From Paraspadella gotoi (lineage: Eukaryota > Chaetognatha): a stretch of DNA of 64,000 nt. The first letter of the stretch is position 1; every line of letters begins with the position of its first letter. The position numbers and the translations under genes are program-made. The stretch covers positions 7,650,606-7,714,605 of the forward strand of contig CM119266.1 of the NCBI GenBank assembly GCA_051294375.1. The letters run 5' to 3'. The notes beneath the pieces are model-generated. The model did not search any database and was not told the DNA's origin. It was given only the letters and a program-made list of their open reading frames with translations. Of this stretch, positions 34,190-46,500 are shown piece after piece.

Positions 34190-37030
34190 ATTATTACGTT
34201 TTCACATTTTTTCCTTTGTCATTAAAACATTTTGACCCATTGACCCTTCGACCCTCTATCTTTAATCACATGACCTTTTAAACCTCTGACCTGCACCAAC
34301 TCGTCGTCGTGCTTCCCTTTTTGCAACAAAGTCTCTACTTGAGTTTTTGAAGACTTCAACTCGTTCGTCAAAACCCGTATTCGCGCCTGGCAATCATGTT
34401 TAAAATTTGATTCATTTATTCATTTTATAATATATATATATATTCATTATTTCATTTTATAGCATATTCTTAATTCTATATATATTTTTTTATGAAGTTA
34501 TATATTTAATAATACATGTTTGTTTAAAAATTTTTAAACAAACATTAAACTGTTAATTTATTTAATTTCCGCCCCATCTCACCCCCCACCTTCATGCTCT
34601 CCACCTTCCTCCCCATCTCCTCCTTCTCCTCCCCCAACTTCCTCATCTCCTCGCCCATCTTCTCCGTTTCCTCCTTCCTCTTCCTCTCGAATTTCTTGAT
34701 GGCGGCGAATTGCTTCGTCTCGTTGACGGTTCGACGAGAGGAGGAGAGAGGAAGAAGAGGAGGATGAGCGAGGGGAGGATCTTTGGTCGGGAAGAAGGAT
34801 GAGGTGGAGGAAGCGGAGGATGGCGCGACGCTGCTGCTGCTGCCGACGCCGCCGCTGCTCCGCTTTAATGCCGCGACAGTCGAACCTAAATAATGAAATG
34901 CTTTTTTTGTTGTCAACTTGTTATCGGCGTCTTTCTGGTAGTTGTTGTTCTATTTGCTGTTCTAATTGTTTTCGTTGTGGTAGTTTTAATTTTATATCCT
35001 CTCTTTATCCCCAGCCTCATCAAACCCGTCGTTGTCGTCGAGGGCGCCTTCCTGAATCCGCCGACGTCGTCATCGTCGTCCATCTCGTATTCTTCGTCGT
35101 CGTCGTCGACGTAGCCTCTTTCCCTTGACTGCATCTGATGCGATCCGAGATCGGAGCCGAGATGCGATCCAAGGGATTTGACTCGCGAGTCGGCGAAAGA
35201 GGATTGCTCGAAACTTTGGAGGCGGGAGGTCAGATCCGAGACCTGGGTGGCGAGTGGAGGATGTAGGAAATTACGACAATATGTAAATAAGATCAAGGGA
35301 CCCGATCTTATTGAAAATACTTCACAAATACTGGTACAGGGAAAAAGGTTATTGAGAAGATAAGCAAAGTAACTTACCTATTCGGTTTGCCAACTCTAAT
35401 TTTACCCATCCATTACCTTCTCCTCAAACTTACCCTCTTCTCCTTCCTTACCTTATTCTGCAGATTGATAATCTTCTGTGCCCTCCCTTGCCACGTGGAA
35501 TTTCCGGTAAGGATCGCTTGCAGATTGACTCCATCGCCTCCTCCGATTTCTTTCTCCAACGCTCGTTGAGTCTTTGCTGTCGTTTGCTTCTGCGTCTCCA
35601 GTTGCGCCTGATGCGGAGAGAAAGGTATTGCAGCAAGATGATCTAATGGTAAGATATCATTTGCAACTTGGCTGTTAAGGGACATACTTGTAAGAGGACA
35701 CATTGAGAAATCAATTATGAAACTTATCTCCCTCAGTCATTGAACCCAAACGGAGCCTTCCTTTGACTGCATCCGCATCACCGACCCACTACATCACTCA
35801 CCTTCGTCTCCATCAACTTTGAATTCGTCGCCGTCAACTTCTCCTTCAGCGATTTAATGACGTCGTCGGGATTTTCCGCGAATTCGACTTCCGTTTGACG
35901 ACGATTTTCGTCTCCATCTCTGTTTTAGTGGGAGAGACATATAGCAAAATATAAAGCTATAAGAAAAAAAATAACTCTCCCCGGCGGGGAATCGAACCCC
36001 GGTCTCTCGCGTGACAGGCGAGGATACTCACCACTATACTACCGAGGACTGATGAAAAACACAGATTTTGGAATTGTTTTCCTTGAGGCTTGACCTTGTG
36101 ACTCCTCTTCTATTCCCTCACCTCAGTCTCCTGATCTCATTCTCGTATTCCCTCATCTTCATCATCTGCTGGCGACTTTTGTTTTTCTCCGACTCGAGTT
36201 CGCACGTTAATTCCCGATTTCTCCGCGAGAGTTCAACGATTTTGGTGGCCACGAGGTCGCTGCCTACAGTTCTGAAAATTGGACGTCAAGAAAATGAAAT
36301 AAAGCGTGTGTCTGTGTAAGGTTTGACAAAGTGACTATGTTCCTAATTTGTCCTCCTACTATTCGTACTGACCACCCGACGTGCACTCACTTGTCTTGAC
36401 TCGTCGTTGCTGCTACTTTGTCTTTTTCTTTCTGCAGTTTTTTCCTTAACTGTTTTGATTCAAAGTCTTTCTCCGCCAACAACTTGAACAACCTAAATAA
36501 TAAACAATTTAAAAACAGCTGATCACAAGTCGGGAGTTAGTCTCCAACCGGGGTTAGGGGGGGTTTAGGGTTAAGGGTGGTTTAAGGGTGGTTTAGGGTT
36601 AGGGGTGGTGAGTGTTAAGAGGGTTTAGGATTAGGGTAATTAGGTAATAATATTTTTTTTTTAAATAAGTATTTTTAAGTGGTTTTTCAAAAGACGCCAA
36701 AACCCTAATTTCTATTGATCCCAATATGAATTTAACCAATTGATTTTGTTTAACTATTAAGTAAATATATTCACAGAGCCGTAAAAAAAAACCCTTAATC
36801 CAGATTAATTCTAACCTTGAATTTTCGTCTTTAAATTCCCTGATGACGTCATCCGTCGTCTTAATTTTTTCTTCGTTGATTTTCGACGGAGACGAAAGGC
36901 GAAGACCCAGATCGTCGTTGCTATCGTCGTTTTCGTCGTCGTTTTCCACGTCGTCGCCATCGTCGTCGTTCAAACGTTTATTCTTTTTCATCGTCGTCGT
37001 CGTCGTCGTCGCCGGATTAAGTTTCATCAT
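32228..37030 (-). CDS. CCDC13: CCDC13 coiled-coil protein
   Basis: Twelve exons: 36816-37030, 36391-36492, 36122-36271, 35802-35919, 35452-35607, 35026-35242, 34590-34885, 34291-34386, 34007-34144, 32981-33393, 32727-32875 and 32228-32615, about 812 codons (human 715). Identity rests on LFKLLAEKDFESKQLRKK, GSDLVATKIVELSRRNREL, TGNSTWQGRAQKIINLQNKV, KGKHDDELVQ-ALMGQLKSMKEI, AAEVERDRL and ELETRLAILAEDNEAL, all in CCDC13 order. Insertions relative to vertebrates include an acidic N-terminal run and Ala/Ser/Thr-rich stretches. The donor ending exon 35026-35242 (gtttga) is weak but phase-consistent. Exon 34007-34144 cannot be read in one frame: its start and end match the family in different frames. 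CCDC13 is a centriolar-satellite and basal-body protein needed for ciliogenesis in vertebrate cells. Introns 3 and 9 each hold a tRNA-Asp. Confidence 0.92.
33538..33609 (+). tRNA. tRNA-Asp (GTC)
   Basis: 72-nt tRNA-Asp, same sequence as at 15772, antisense in CCDC13 intron 9. Confidence 0.95.
33918..34004. repeat. (CT)n microsatellite at a splice donor
   Basis: On the CCDC13 sense strand the donor gtgaga of exon 34007-34144 continues directly into (GA)n. Confidence 0.9.
34148..34182. repeat. (GA)n microsatellite at a splice acceptor
   Basis: On the sense strand, (TC)n runs directly into the acceptor cag of exon 34007-34144, so this exon is flanked by TC on its 5' side and GA on its 3' side. 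Confidence 0.9.
35977..36048 (-). tRNA. tRNA-Asp (GTC)
   Basis: 72-nt tRNA-Asp in CCDC13 intron 3, sense orientation. Same sequence as the other isolated copies. Confidence 0.95.
36540..36640. repeat. Degenerate TTAGGG-like tract
   Basis: About 100 bases of GGGTTTAGGGTTA-like words with variants (GGGTGGTTTA, TTAGGGGTGG) in CCDC13 intron 1. It resembles interstitial telomere-type repeats, with irregular spacing. Confidence 0.7.
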
Positions 37031-37579
37031 CGTCTCGTTTGGTAATCACGTGACCGCATAGTTTAGTTTTCATTGAATTCGCAAGAGGAAGTTCACGTTA
37101 AAATTAGTTCAAATGTTCCTTTGTTTATCCAGTTTGTTTACTTTTTTATTTAATTGTTGAATATTCTTGGGAAAACAAATTGTATATCAAAGTTTACGTT
37201 TTACTATCGTATCAAAACGAGAGGACACCAAAAAAAATGCTTGATTGGTTTTTTAAAATATGGCAAAACCGGCAAAAATAAATAAAAAAATAAATAAAAT
37301 AATTAAAGACACACACGTATGGCAAAGTCAAGCGGCGACGACGAACATTTGAAACTGTAGAAAATGGAAAATCACCGACAATATTATTCTGTGAAGCGTG
37401 AAGCGTGAGGACTGAGTGAGGAGTGAAATGAGTGGACTGTGGAAAAACTGTGGCTTGGATTTCATCCGCGGAAGAGTTTAGACGTAGGAAAAAGACATTT
37501 AAGGATGAAAGATAACCGCAGGGAATGAGACGGGCATGAGTATTGGGTAAAAGATGATGATGATGATGATGTCGATAAG
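37031..37579. other. Intergenic spacer, CFAP54 to CCDC13
   Basis: 549 bases between the CFAP54 stop and the CCDC13 start. A short GATGAT run near 37553-37570 is just downstream of the CFAP54 stop. AT-rich part at 37140-37310. No gene seen. Confidence 0.5.
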
Positions 37580-40500
37580 TCAGACTGAAGGCATCTTGAT
37601 CGACGAGCCACTTGAAGAGAGGAGATCCGCGATCCACTTGAAGACGTCGGGATAATTGGAGTCGTTGACGCAGAAGCCCAACTGAAGGAAAAAAGGTAAG
37701 GATCGGGTTGAGGCAAAAAGGTTTGGGTAAGGTAAGGTAAGGTTTTAAATACGGAAAGCGTTAAGTAAGGTTTTAAAAAATTACTTTAAAACTTTGAGAA
37801 AACGAAATATATTGCAATTGTTATTGCAATATAACTACAAATCCGAAATGAAAACGATATAAAACTTACTTCCCATTCCCCCACCCACCAACTCTCTTCC
37901 GCCCCCCCAAACCCCATCCACCATGTTCACCCAAAAACCCACCTGCGGATCGAATAGCCTTTCCAAAGCCTCCAGATTGGCGCCGGTGCAGGCGAAGGGC
38001 AAATCTTCGACGCCCTTGAAGGTCGGCACCGATGTTGCCGACGCAGACTCTTCAGGAATCTCAGCTCCGGCGGCGCCGGCGGCGTCGGCAGCCGTGTCGG
38101 AGGCTGCCGGAGCGGCGTTGCCGGATTTGGCGTCGAGAGAGGGCGTCGGAGGCGGAGGCGGCGGAGAGTCAAAGAGGGCGTGAGTCTCTGCGACGACCTG
38201 TTTGAGGAGGGCGGAGAGATCCGACTCCATCCGCTGGAGAGGGGTTGGTCCGATTTTGGCCTGCAGAAGAGAGAAGGAAAATTTGGGTTAAATTATCATT
38301 GTAGGTTTAACATCAATGTGGCAATAATTTTTTCATGATAAAGAGAAAATAAAGTTTAAAAAAAATTCACGAATTCAACTCACAAATCGCGAGCGGAAAA
38401 ATTAGCAAAATGATTTTTATCAAAATTATCCTTGAGAACATTATTATTCTTTTCTCCAATCACAATTGATAACCGAACACCGACCTGCAGCTTCGATGTG
38501 CTCTTCTTGCCTTTCTTGCTCGTTGCCGGCGGCGGAACTTGCAAGGAATCCTTGGATGCGACGGAATCCCTCTCCGCGCTAGCTCGCTCCAGCATCACGG
38601 TCTCGAACTGATGCGCCGTCGTCACCAACCGCTGGTGGAGGATGCGGAGTGACTGCGACGAGACGCTGGAGTAGCCGTTTTTCACCTTGGAGGATGAGGA
38701 GGCGGAGAAGTGGGATGAGGAAGAGAAAGAGAGAGAAATAAAGAGCTAAGTTTTTATATATTTAAATTTATGATCTTAGACTTAGGAACATTATTTAATA
38801 TTTCAAAATTTTCTGATTATTAATCGTTTTATTCTGAACCCTTTAAATTCTACAACTTGCATTTTAAATTCACATTTCTTTAGTTTCTTGGGTTTTAATC
38901 TAAAGACTAAGTTAATTATTAAATTATATTCTCAAATGATATACATATTTGAATTAAAAATTACAAATTGTATTACAAACTTTGTAATATGCTGATAATA
39001 ATTGTAAATACAAAAACACATCAAAACCCATATATTCTCACCTTCGAAGTCGTTGAAGCGGCAGACGTTACGGATGTGCTGGAAGCGGAGGCGGATGTGG
39101 TGGAACCTTCCTTCGGCAGACGGGTGGTGATGGAGTAAACCAGGAAGACTCGCTCAACCGCCGGCTCCCCGACGATCCCCGTCGACGATCCTTTCCGCAG
39201 AGCCTTGAGACGCGACTCGTAAAAGTTTCCCAGCGCCGGACGGAACCACTGGACGAAGAGTTCGTTGCCGAGAGCGAAGGGAAGCGAAGTGGTGGAGGAC
39301 GAGAGACCCGTCTCGCTGACTCCCTCCGCTAATTCGCCCAATTCGGGAATGGGATTCTCGATCTTTGCCGGGTTCCCGTCCACGTTTTCGAACGTGCGAA
39401 GGTTGGCGTCGTAGTGGACGACCAGCTTCGTGACGTCCTTGTTTTTGATGGAAGGATTTTCCGCCGTGGTCTTGAAGTAAAACTCCTTCGTCGGCTGCGG
39501 CGCCTGGCAGTTGGCGGCGTAAGGCGGCAAGTTTTTGAGCAAGAACTTTTGGATGGAACATAGACGCATGTGACAGTGAGCGTTGGTCAAAGGGGTCTCC
39601 ACGACGCCTTTGACTTGAAGGTTCTGCGGTGGCGATGGTAGATGGACGGCGTTTATTGTCGAGGATTTGCGTAGGCCAAGTTTCAAATCTTGTTCGTTTC
39701 TAATGTGCGTGGACAGAGTTAGCGATGACAGGCGTTGCAGTATCGCTTGATACTTTAAAATTTGTATCCAGGTGATTTGATAAGATTTTTCGGGAGCTTT
39801 TGGTCGCTCAATTCCTTCGATGTCCTCGTCTTCTGTTTCAGGACCTTCCTCGCCTTCTTCGCCAAAGGGTTGATTGATGATATTTCTCGCCTCGTCGATT
39901 TCGTCCTGGTCACTTCTGTTCCCTAAAATTGCTTCAAATTTCAAATTGTGAGAAGGATCGCAAAGGGCCAACTCTTCTTCAAATTTGGTTTGATAAATTT
40001 GTTTTTTTGGTTCAAATAATGCTAAACTCAAAAGATCCATCATCATGAATTCAGGAATATTTATTTGCGCTTGGGCGGCCCAAACTTTATATTCAGCTGC
40101 TTTACAAGCTCCAAAAAGTTTGACCCGTTCTTGCTGAGCCAATCCTGCAGCAGTTGCAAGGCGTACCGCGGTCGATGCAGCTGCTCTTTCTCTCGCTTTT
40201 TGACGCAAAACAGACTTTTTTGGACTCACAGATCGAATTTGACTGGACGATTCGGCATCAATTTGTTCCGGTTGTTCATCTGCAACGCCGGATATCAATG
40301 AAGATGATGCGGTTATCTCGTGCAGTTCGCTTGAGCATTGTAAAAGAATGGCTAATTCCAAAAACATTTTCCTTATGAAAGTTAGATTGTGATCAAGATT
40401 TGAAGACAGATAAATTGCGCGTAAAATGTGCGAGTTGGCGCCTACAATGCTCCCATAATGGCCGAGGATAGCAAGAACTGCCTTGACTATTCCCAAATAA

Positions 40501-43500
40501 CTTTCCAGCTCAAGCTCTATATTGCTTTTTCGGGATGAAATAACCCGATTGATATTGTGAGCAGTTGCAAGTATGGCATAGCATAAAGACAAATCTTCAG
40601 CTAGCTCCTCACATTTGTCAAAATCTTTGTTAACGCTTTTACATATCGTCAAAGCTATCCGAAATTGAATTTCTACTAAAACTGTCAGTAACTTGGAATG
40701 TACATTTTTTAAAGGAGCTTTAATATGTGTAAGATCTGAATTCCATTCATTTTCTTCCACAACTTCTCCCTGTAGAGATAAGTTAGCAAATATGATTTCT
40801 CTTGCTTCTCTGTACTTCTGAATAGAATGGTAATCAATAACTGTTTCCCAGTCATTTCCTGACATATCAAGATCTGCTTTAAAAATTAAAGCTTTTGACC
40901 AAAGGGAACTTCCAAATGCGGACATTTGACTTTCAACAATACTACTCAAGATTTCAAGGCAATGATTTAAACCAACTAAAACGTTATTAGTTGCCTGCCC
41001 TTCCTTTAAAGCAACCTCAGCCGCTGAGAAAAATAAAGCAGCTTTAGTTTCTTTATCATCAATCATATCTGCTTCTTCAATTCCAGCTGTGCAGTGAGAC
41101 ATGGCATCTCCAATAATACTAATTGCTTTGGTTTTACTTTCAAAGTACAGTTCCTCGACTTGTGAAACGTGTAAATTCTTTATTTCTTGAACAAGACTCT
41201 GGACTAATTTCAATCTCAATTGAACCCACATTTTACTATTCACGTGAGAGCATGCTTTCAATTCTCCTGGATTGGTTGGATCCATATCTTCTAGTATAAA
41301 GTTGCTGTTATCCATTGGAAAAACTTTATTTTTAGATATTTGTTCTAGAGCTAAATAACAGCATCGAGCTGCTCGATTAGCATGATGCCTTTGCAATGAA
41401 ATACAAGACATCTCGTCAAGACAAAGAATGAATGTTTCCAACTCTGATACTGAGAGAGAAGGAGTTTGTGTTTTCATTTGCTCCATTTCTTTTAGAGGGG
41501 AATCAGTCAGATTGGTGGAAGAATTTATTGTTTCCAAAAATGCTGTAAAAATTCCGCTGATTAATGACTCGCCTGTGTGAAGCAAATAGCCCTTTAACAA
41601 ATTCAAAGAAACTGGCTTGAAACCTGATGATAAGGGATTGTTCACAAGCTGAATCTCACTTCCAGCATCACTCGCTGACTCTTCAACAGTGCCCACAGCC
41701 TTTCCAGCTTTATCCTGAGGTGGAGCCATAGCTGACTTATTTGCTGGTGTCCCTCCATCTGAATCCCCTGCTTCCTGCATCTGAGCCATTATATCCTCGT
41801 ACATAGGGAACACATTTAAAGTATCAGCTAATTGAATTAAAGCATGTGCATGGATTATCATAACTTTGCAAGTCAGCTGGGCCCCATAAAGACTTGTCAG
41901 TCCGGGTGACAATCTTTTTTCCATGATGTAATCAATAAATTTTAAATTACCTGGATCTAATATTGACACCTCATTTTTGAATTCAAATGAAGCAGGATTA
42001 CTCTCTGAAACTCTCCACAAAGAGCTGCATTGTTGAGGTAATCTAAAGCCATTTAGTAACAGTTGTAAATTGAAAAAAGCCTCAGCATGTAAATCAGAAT
42101 CTGACAGAGCTCTGATTTTTAAAATACGGCTTTCAACACATTCACTAACATCTCTGCAGTAATGAGAAGCAAAATGATTATAAATAGTTAGAATAGGCAA
42201 GGATATCAACCAATGATTGTTAGAAACTAATTCATGCCCAAGCCAGGACAAAGAACCCACAAGCATTCTTGGATCTAATCGATATTTATCACTCATAAAA
42301 TCAATGCATGGCATAATATCGCAATCGCCGGAAGATCCAACACCAATGTCATAAGTTGAATACTCTATATCTTTTTGTGGGTGTGTGATTGATGCTCGTA
42401 ATAAAGCTTTGAAAAACATTGAAGCAATAAGGCAGAGTTCTTTCTTTTTTGTAGAGTTGTTGTTAGTGTAGTATTTTGCAATTTTTACGACTAAAACTCC
42501 GCTAAACAAGGCTCCCCATAACCCACATTGCCTCAAAATCTCTGATGGCACATCCCCATTGAAATTCCAACAATCATTCCATTTTGCAAGTATGTCATCA
42601 TTTTTACAGCATAAATCTAGAGCTTCTGCCCAAAGTTGATAAGCTGTTTTTGGTTTTTTTACATAGTGATAAATATTTCCAAGTTCATGTAAAGCTTGCA
42701 CTACCAGTTCTTCTTGTTGCTTGGCTTTTAAAAGCTGAATTGCTTTATTGTATGCATCTATAACTAAATCAAATTTGCTTTTTGGGAGTGATAAGGATAA
42801 CACCTCATTTGTGCTTTTGTACTCTTTAATGTTTGGATTCTTAGGAAATGATGATGGAGTACGCATTTTATCAAAGTTGTATTCAAGACGAAAAACGTCT
42901 TCACCATCCTCAGACATTTTACCTACAAGTTTTTTCTTTCCATCAACTTCTCCCGCTCCTTTAACAGAACCTTTTTTATCACTATCTTTTACTGTGCTTT
43001 GACGAGTGACAGTTTTAACTGATCCTGCTTTGGAAGATCTACCAGTTGTCGAATCATCTGCTTTTTTCTGACCAGAGACTGCTTTTCCATCTGCCTGAGT
43101 AGAATCCTCTGCAATTGAATCCATTTGTCGCTTAAGCACTCGTTCCTGTGCCTCTTTTTTCAGTTCTTCAATATCTTTGGAGTAAGTCTTCGATAGAAAC
43201 AGGAGCATAAGTTTCCTTGCATGTTGAAGAGCTAGAGATGCATAGTTTATGTTTTCAACTAAACACCTAAATGATGTGAGGCTTTCAGATATGTTCAGAG
43301 GAACACAAATCAGCTTATGACCATCGGGTTGAAATTTAGTTAATGCTGACTCTGCTTTTCCTGCTTTTACTTTTTTTGAAATCTGTGCAGGATGAATGAA
43401 AACTCTATACTGTAAATTTAGGTATTTCAAATCATCAATAGGTTTTCCAAGAATTTTTTCGACTTCTAAATAATAAGGTTGAGTTGGTTTTGGTCCACCA

Positions 43501-46500
43501 TTTCTTTCTAGTTTTTCATGTAATTGTCTAATAGAAAGTATAAGAAAAGGATTGACGTGGTAAGCATATAGGCCATTAGATATGGCATTAAAACGCAGCA
43601 CAATATCAGATAAAAACTCAAACCGTCCTTCCTTAAACAGAAGCTCAATAGATTCAAATACAACTTCTCTAATAAGACGTAGATCAAACTTGGAATAATC
43701 ATCAAAGTTTTTAGAGAAACGAAGCCCACTTCCTCCAAAATCTTTTTTAACATCTCCCATCCATTTATTTGTCATTGGGATAATTGGAAGTAATTGCTTA
43801 TTTTTTCTTGGTATTTTTTGGGGAATGAAACTTTCATCCTCTTTGACGAGCATGTCCAACAAACAGTCTGCAGCTTTACGATATACTGAACATAATAGAT
43901 GCTGAATCTTTTCCTTATCGATCAAAACTCCTGCAGCACAATTCATGATAGAAGTAACAGAGTTGGACAAAGAAATTACAGCATTCTGGAGCATGATCCA
44001 ATGAGAACCTCTATGAGCAAGAACTATTGATCGTGAGAAAGACTCGAGCATTTTAGAAACAAGCTCTAGTGCTTCTCGGTGGCTGAGTCCCCCCTGACCT
44101 TGTGCAGTTTGCTCCCGAGAAGGAGATAGAGTCCCACGAGTCTGACCAGAAGGGGGCCTTCCTATATCAGTAGCTTGAGAAGAACGTCCTGTTGTGGCCA
44201 AAGCAGCAGCTTTTTCTAGAGCACGACTCCGTGTGCGAAGATTGGCACCACCTAATGCAATCCCCAGATTGCTTGGGGCAACGCCTGATAAACTAGCTTG
44301 ATCAGATTGAATCTTTTTTGTTTTTTCTGCTTTGGTGGTCAAACCAAAAATTATGGATCCAATTGTGGGCGTTGTAAACCACTCATAGTCCATTTGTGAG
44401 ATGGCAAATATTTTGTTTGTATTATCTGACAATTTGTCTCTCAATTCTAGTTTTTGGTGAAAAATTAAAAAATAAGAAAGACCTTGCAGAGTGTAAAGCT
44501 GAGCTTTGAGCGGAATTTCTTCCAAAACTATCTTTCTCCTTTTTCTTCTATCCATCATGGTATAAAAAATTTCAGGAAAGTGCTGTGTAAGAGTTTCCAT
44601 AGCTGTAGCTTGACGCTGTGCTTCTTCATCATCGCCATATCCTGGTCCTCCAGGGATTGGTTTGAATTTTGCCTTTTTGGCTGGTGGTTTTTTTCCTGAA
44701 AAAAATTGTTTTAAATGAGATACTTTTAGTATTCAAACCTTTTAGCAACCCTTTCCCAACTAATTGTAAATAAAAACCAGATCAGTCCATCCAATGTATT
44801 GCGCCTCAGTGACTTTCTTTTCACGTGTATTTTCCTGTGATCACATGAATACATGACTATGAATTTTATGTTTAACAAACGTCTTGTGGTTGATCACTAC
44901 ACTTTATAACTTTAAAATCCAGACACTCTATGAAAACATTTTAAAAATTATATATTATGAGAGAGTCTTGATTGAAAGCTTGCAGGGACCTGCTATGTCA
45001 TTATCTTGTAAGAGTGATGGAGGCCTTAAACCACCAAAGCCTGTCCAAAGTCAGGGGCAAGATAGCTTATTTATTAAATGAATGGATAATTTTTATATTG
45101 GTTGTACCAATTTCATAAAAAAATATTTTTTTTTTTAAAAAAGGGAATCAATGTGTCTAAATTTTATTACAATCGGTCAAGTGGTTTAAGAAATAAGATT
45201 TTTTAAACTTGAGTGTTCCAAAATAAAACGGGAAAATCGACTGTACTGTGCAAAGTTTTATTTCAAACAACCAGACATTACATAAAATATGCTGCATTTA
45301 CATTGTGATTACATGATCGTAGCGAGTTATGAGCATTTTTAATATAAGTGGGACAGACAGACGGACAGACATACCAACGCAGCGAAACTAATAACAAAAC
45401 AAACCACTGAAAACCAAATCACCTTTATTCTTATCTTTCTTTTTTTCTTTTTTACTTGCTTTACTTGCTTTACTGGCTTTACTGGCTTTACTGTTTGGAC
45501 GTGAAGCTAGTATAAAAAGAACATTTTCACGCCTTTAAAATTAATTAAATTTTTACAATACTGCTTACCTTCTTCTTTTCCTTTGGCATCTGTTTGGGAC
45601 ATCTCTTCATATTGGTGGGTTTTTGAAAGCCACAAGAGTGTATCCTCGCACCAATCCAAAGCGATTTCTGCTGCATTTTCAGCGAGGGCTTTCTCTATGA
45701 CATGTACAAAAAACTCCACGTACTTTGCTCTTCTTTTGAACTTAAGAATATTTCGAGATAGCCTAAACAGATGCCCTTCCAAAGTTTTTAATTCCTCATT
45801 TAAATTTGTCAATTCTTTTCCAGGTTTAACAGGCTCAGAGTTTTCTGGTTTCTTTTTCCTTCTTTTTGTTTGAGCCATTCTAATTCCACTCAGTATGGAG
45901 GGCATTTCTTCCGCACATAGAAGCGCTTCTATTTCTGGTTGTTGGGGTGGTTCAGTAGATCCGGCTCCTCCAGCCCCTCCACCGCCCGCAGCTCCACCTT
46001 TTTCCACTGCCGCCCCTTTGCCCTCTCCAGGGCCAGGTGGTTTGCCTCCTTCACCCACCTTTCCTCCACTTTCTTTCACTTCAGCTGGCGTCAAAATATT
46101 TTTTCCCAACTCAAAGATGGCACTTGAAAAACTTTTTTGCCCAAAACAATTTTTCATAATGGAAGAAAGATGAAATGTTGCAGTTGCCACCATGTGTTGA
46201 ACAATATCAGAGGTATCAAGTTTATTAAATCCAGTGCTAGATTTTTTGGTTGGAAGTATAAGAGGTTTTGGTATAGCTTGTATCGCAGCCATACAACGTT
46301 GGAGGATTTGTGCAACTGATATAGTTTGTATTTTTTGAGACAACAGAGGAGCTACCAATCCATATGTGTATGTCACAGACATGAGCAGCAAGCTAGGATC
46401 ATTAAGTATTCCGGAGAGTTCTACTGCCACTAAAAGTCTTTCACAACCTCTTAGCCTAGTCATTTGAGATTCATACATAGCTCCTGATTTGTCAACTTTT

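Noticed and set aside
37212-37637. 141-codon minus-strand frame as a separate gene
   Set aside because: It overlaps the last CFAP54 exon in another frame and extends into the spacer. The CFAP54 frame there joins in phase with the preceding exon.
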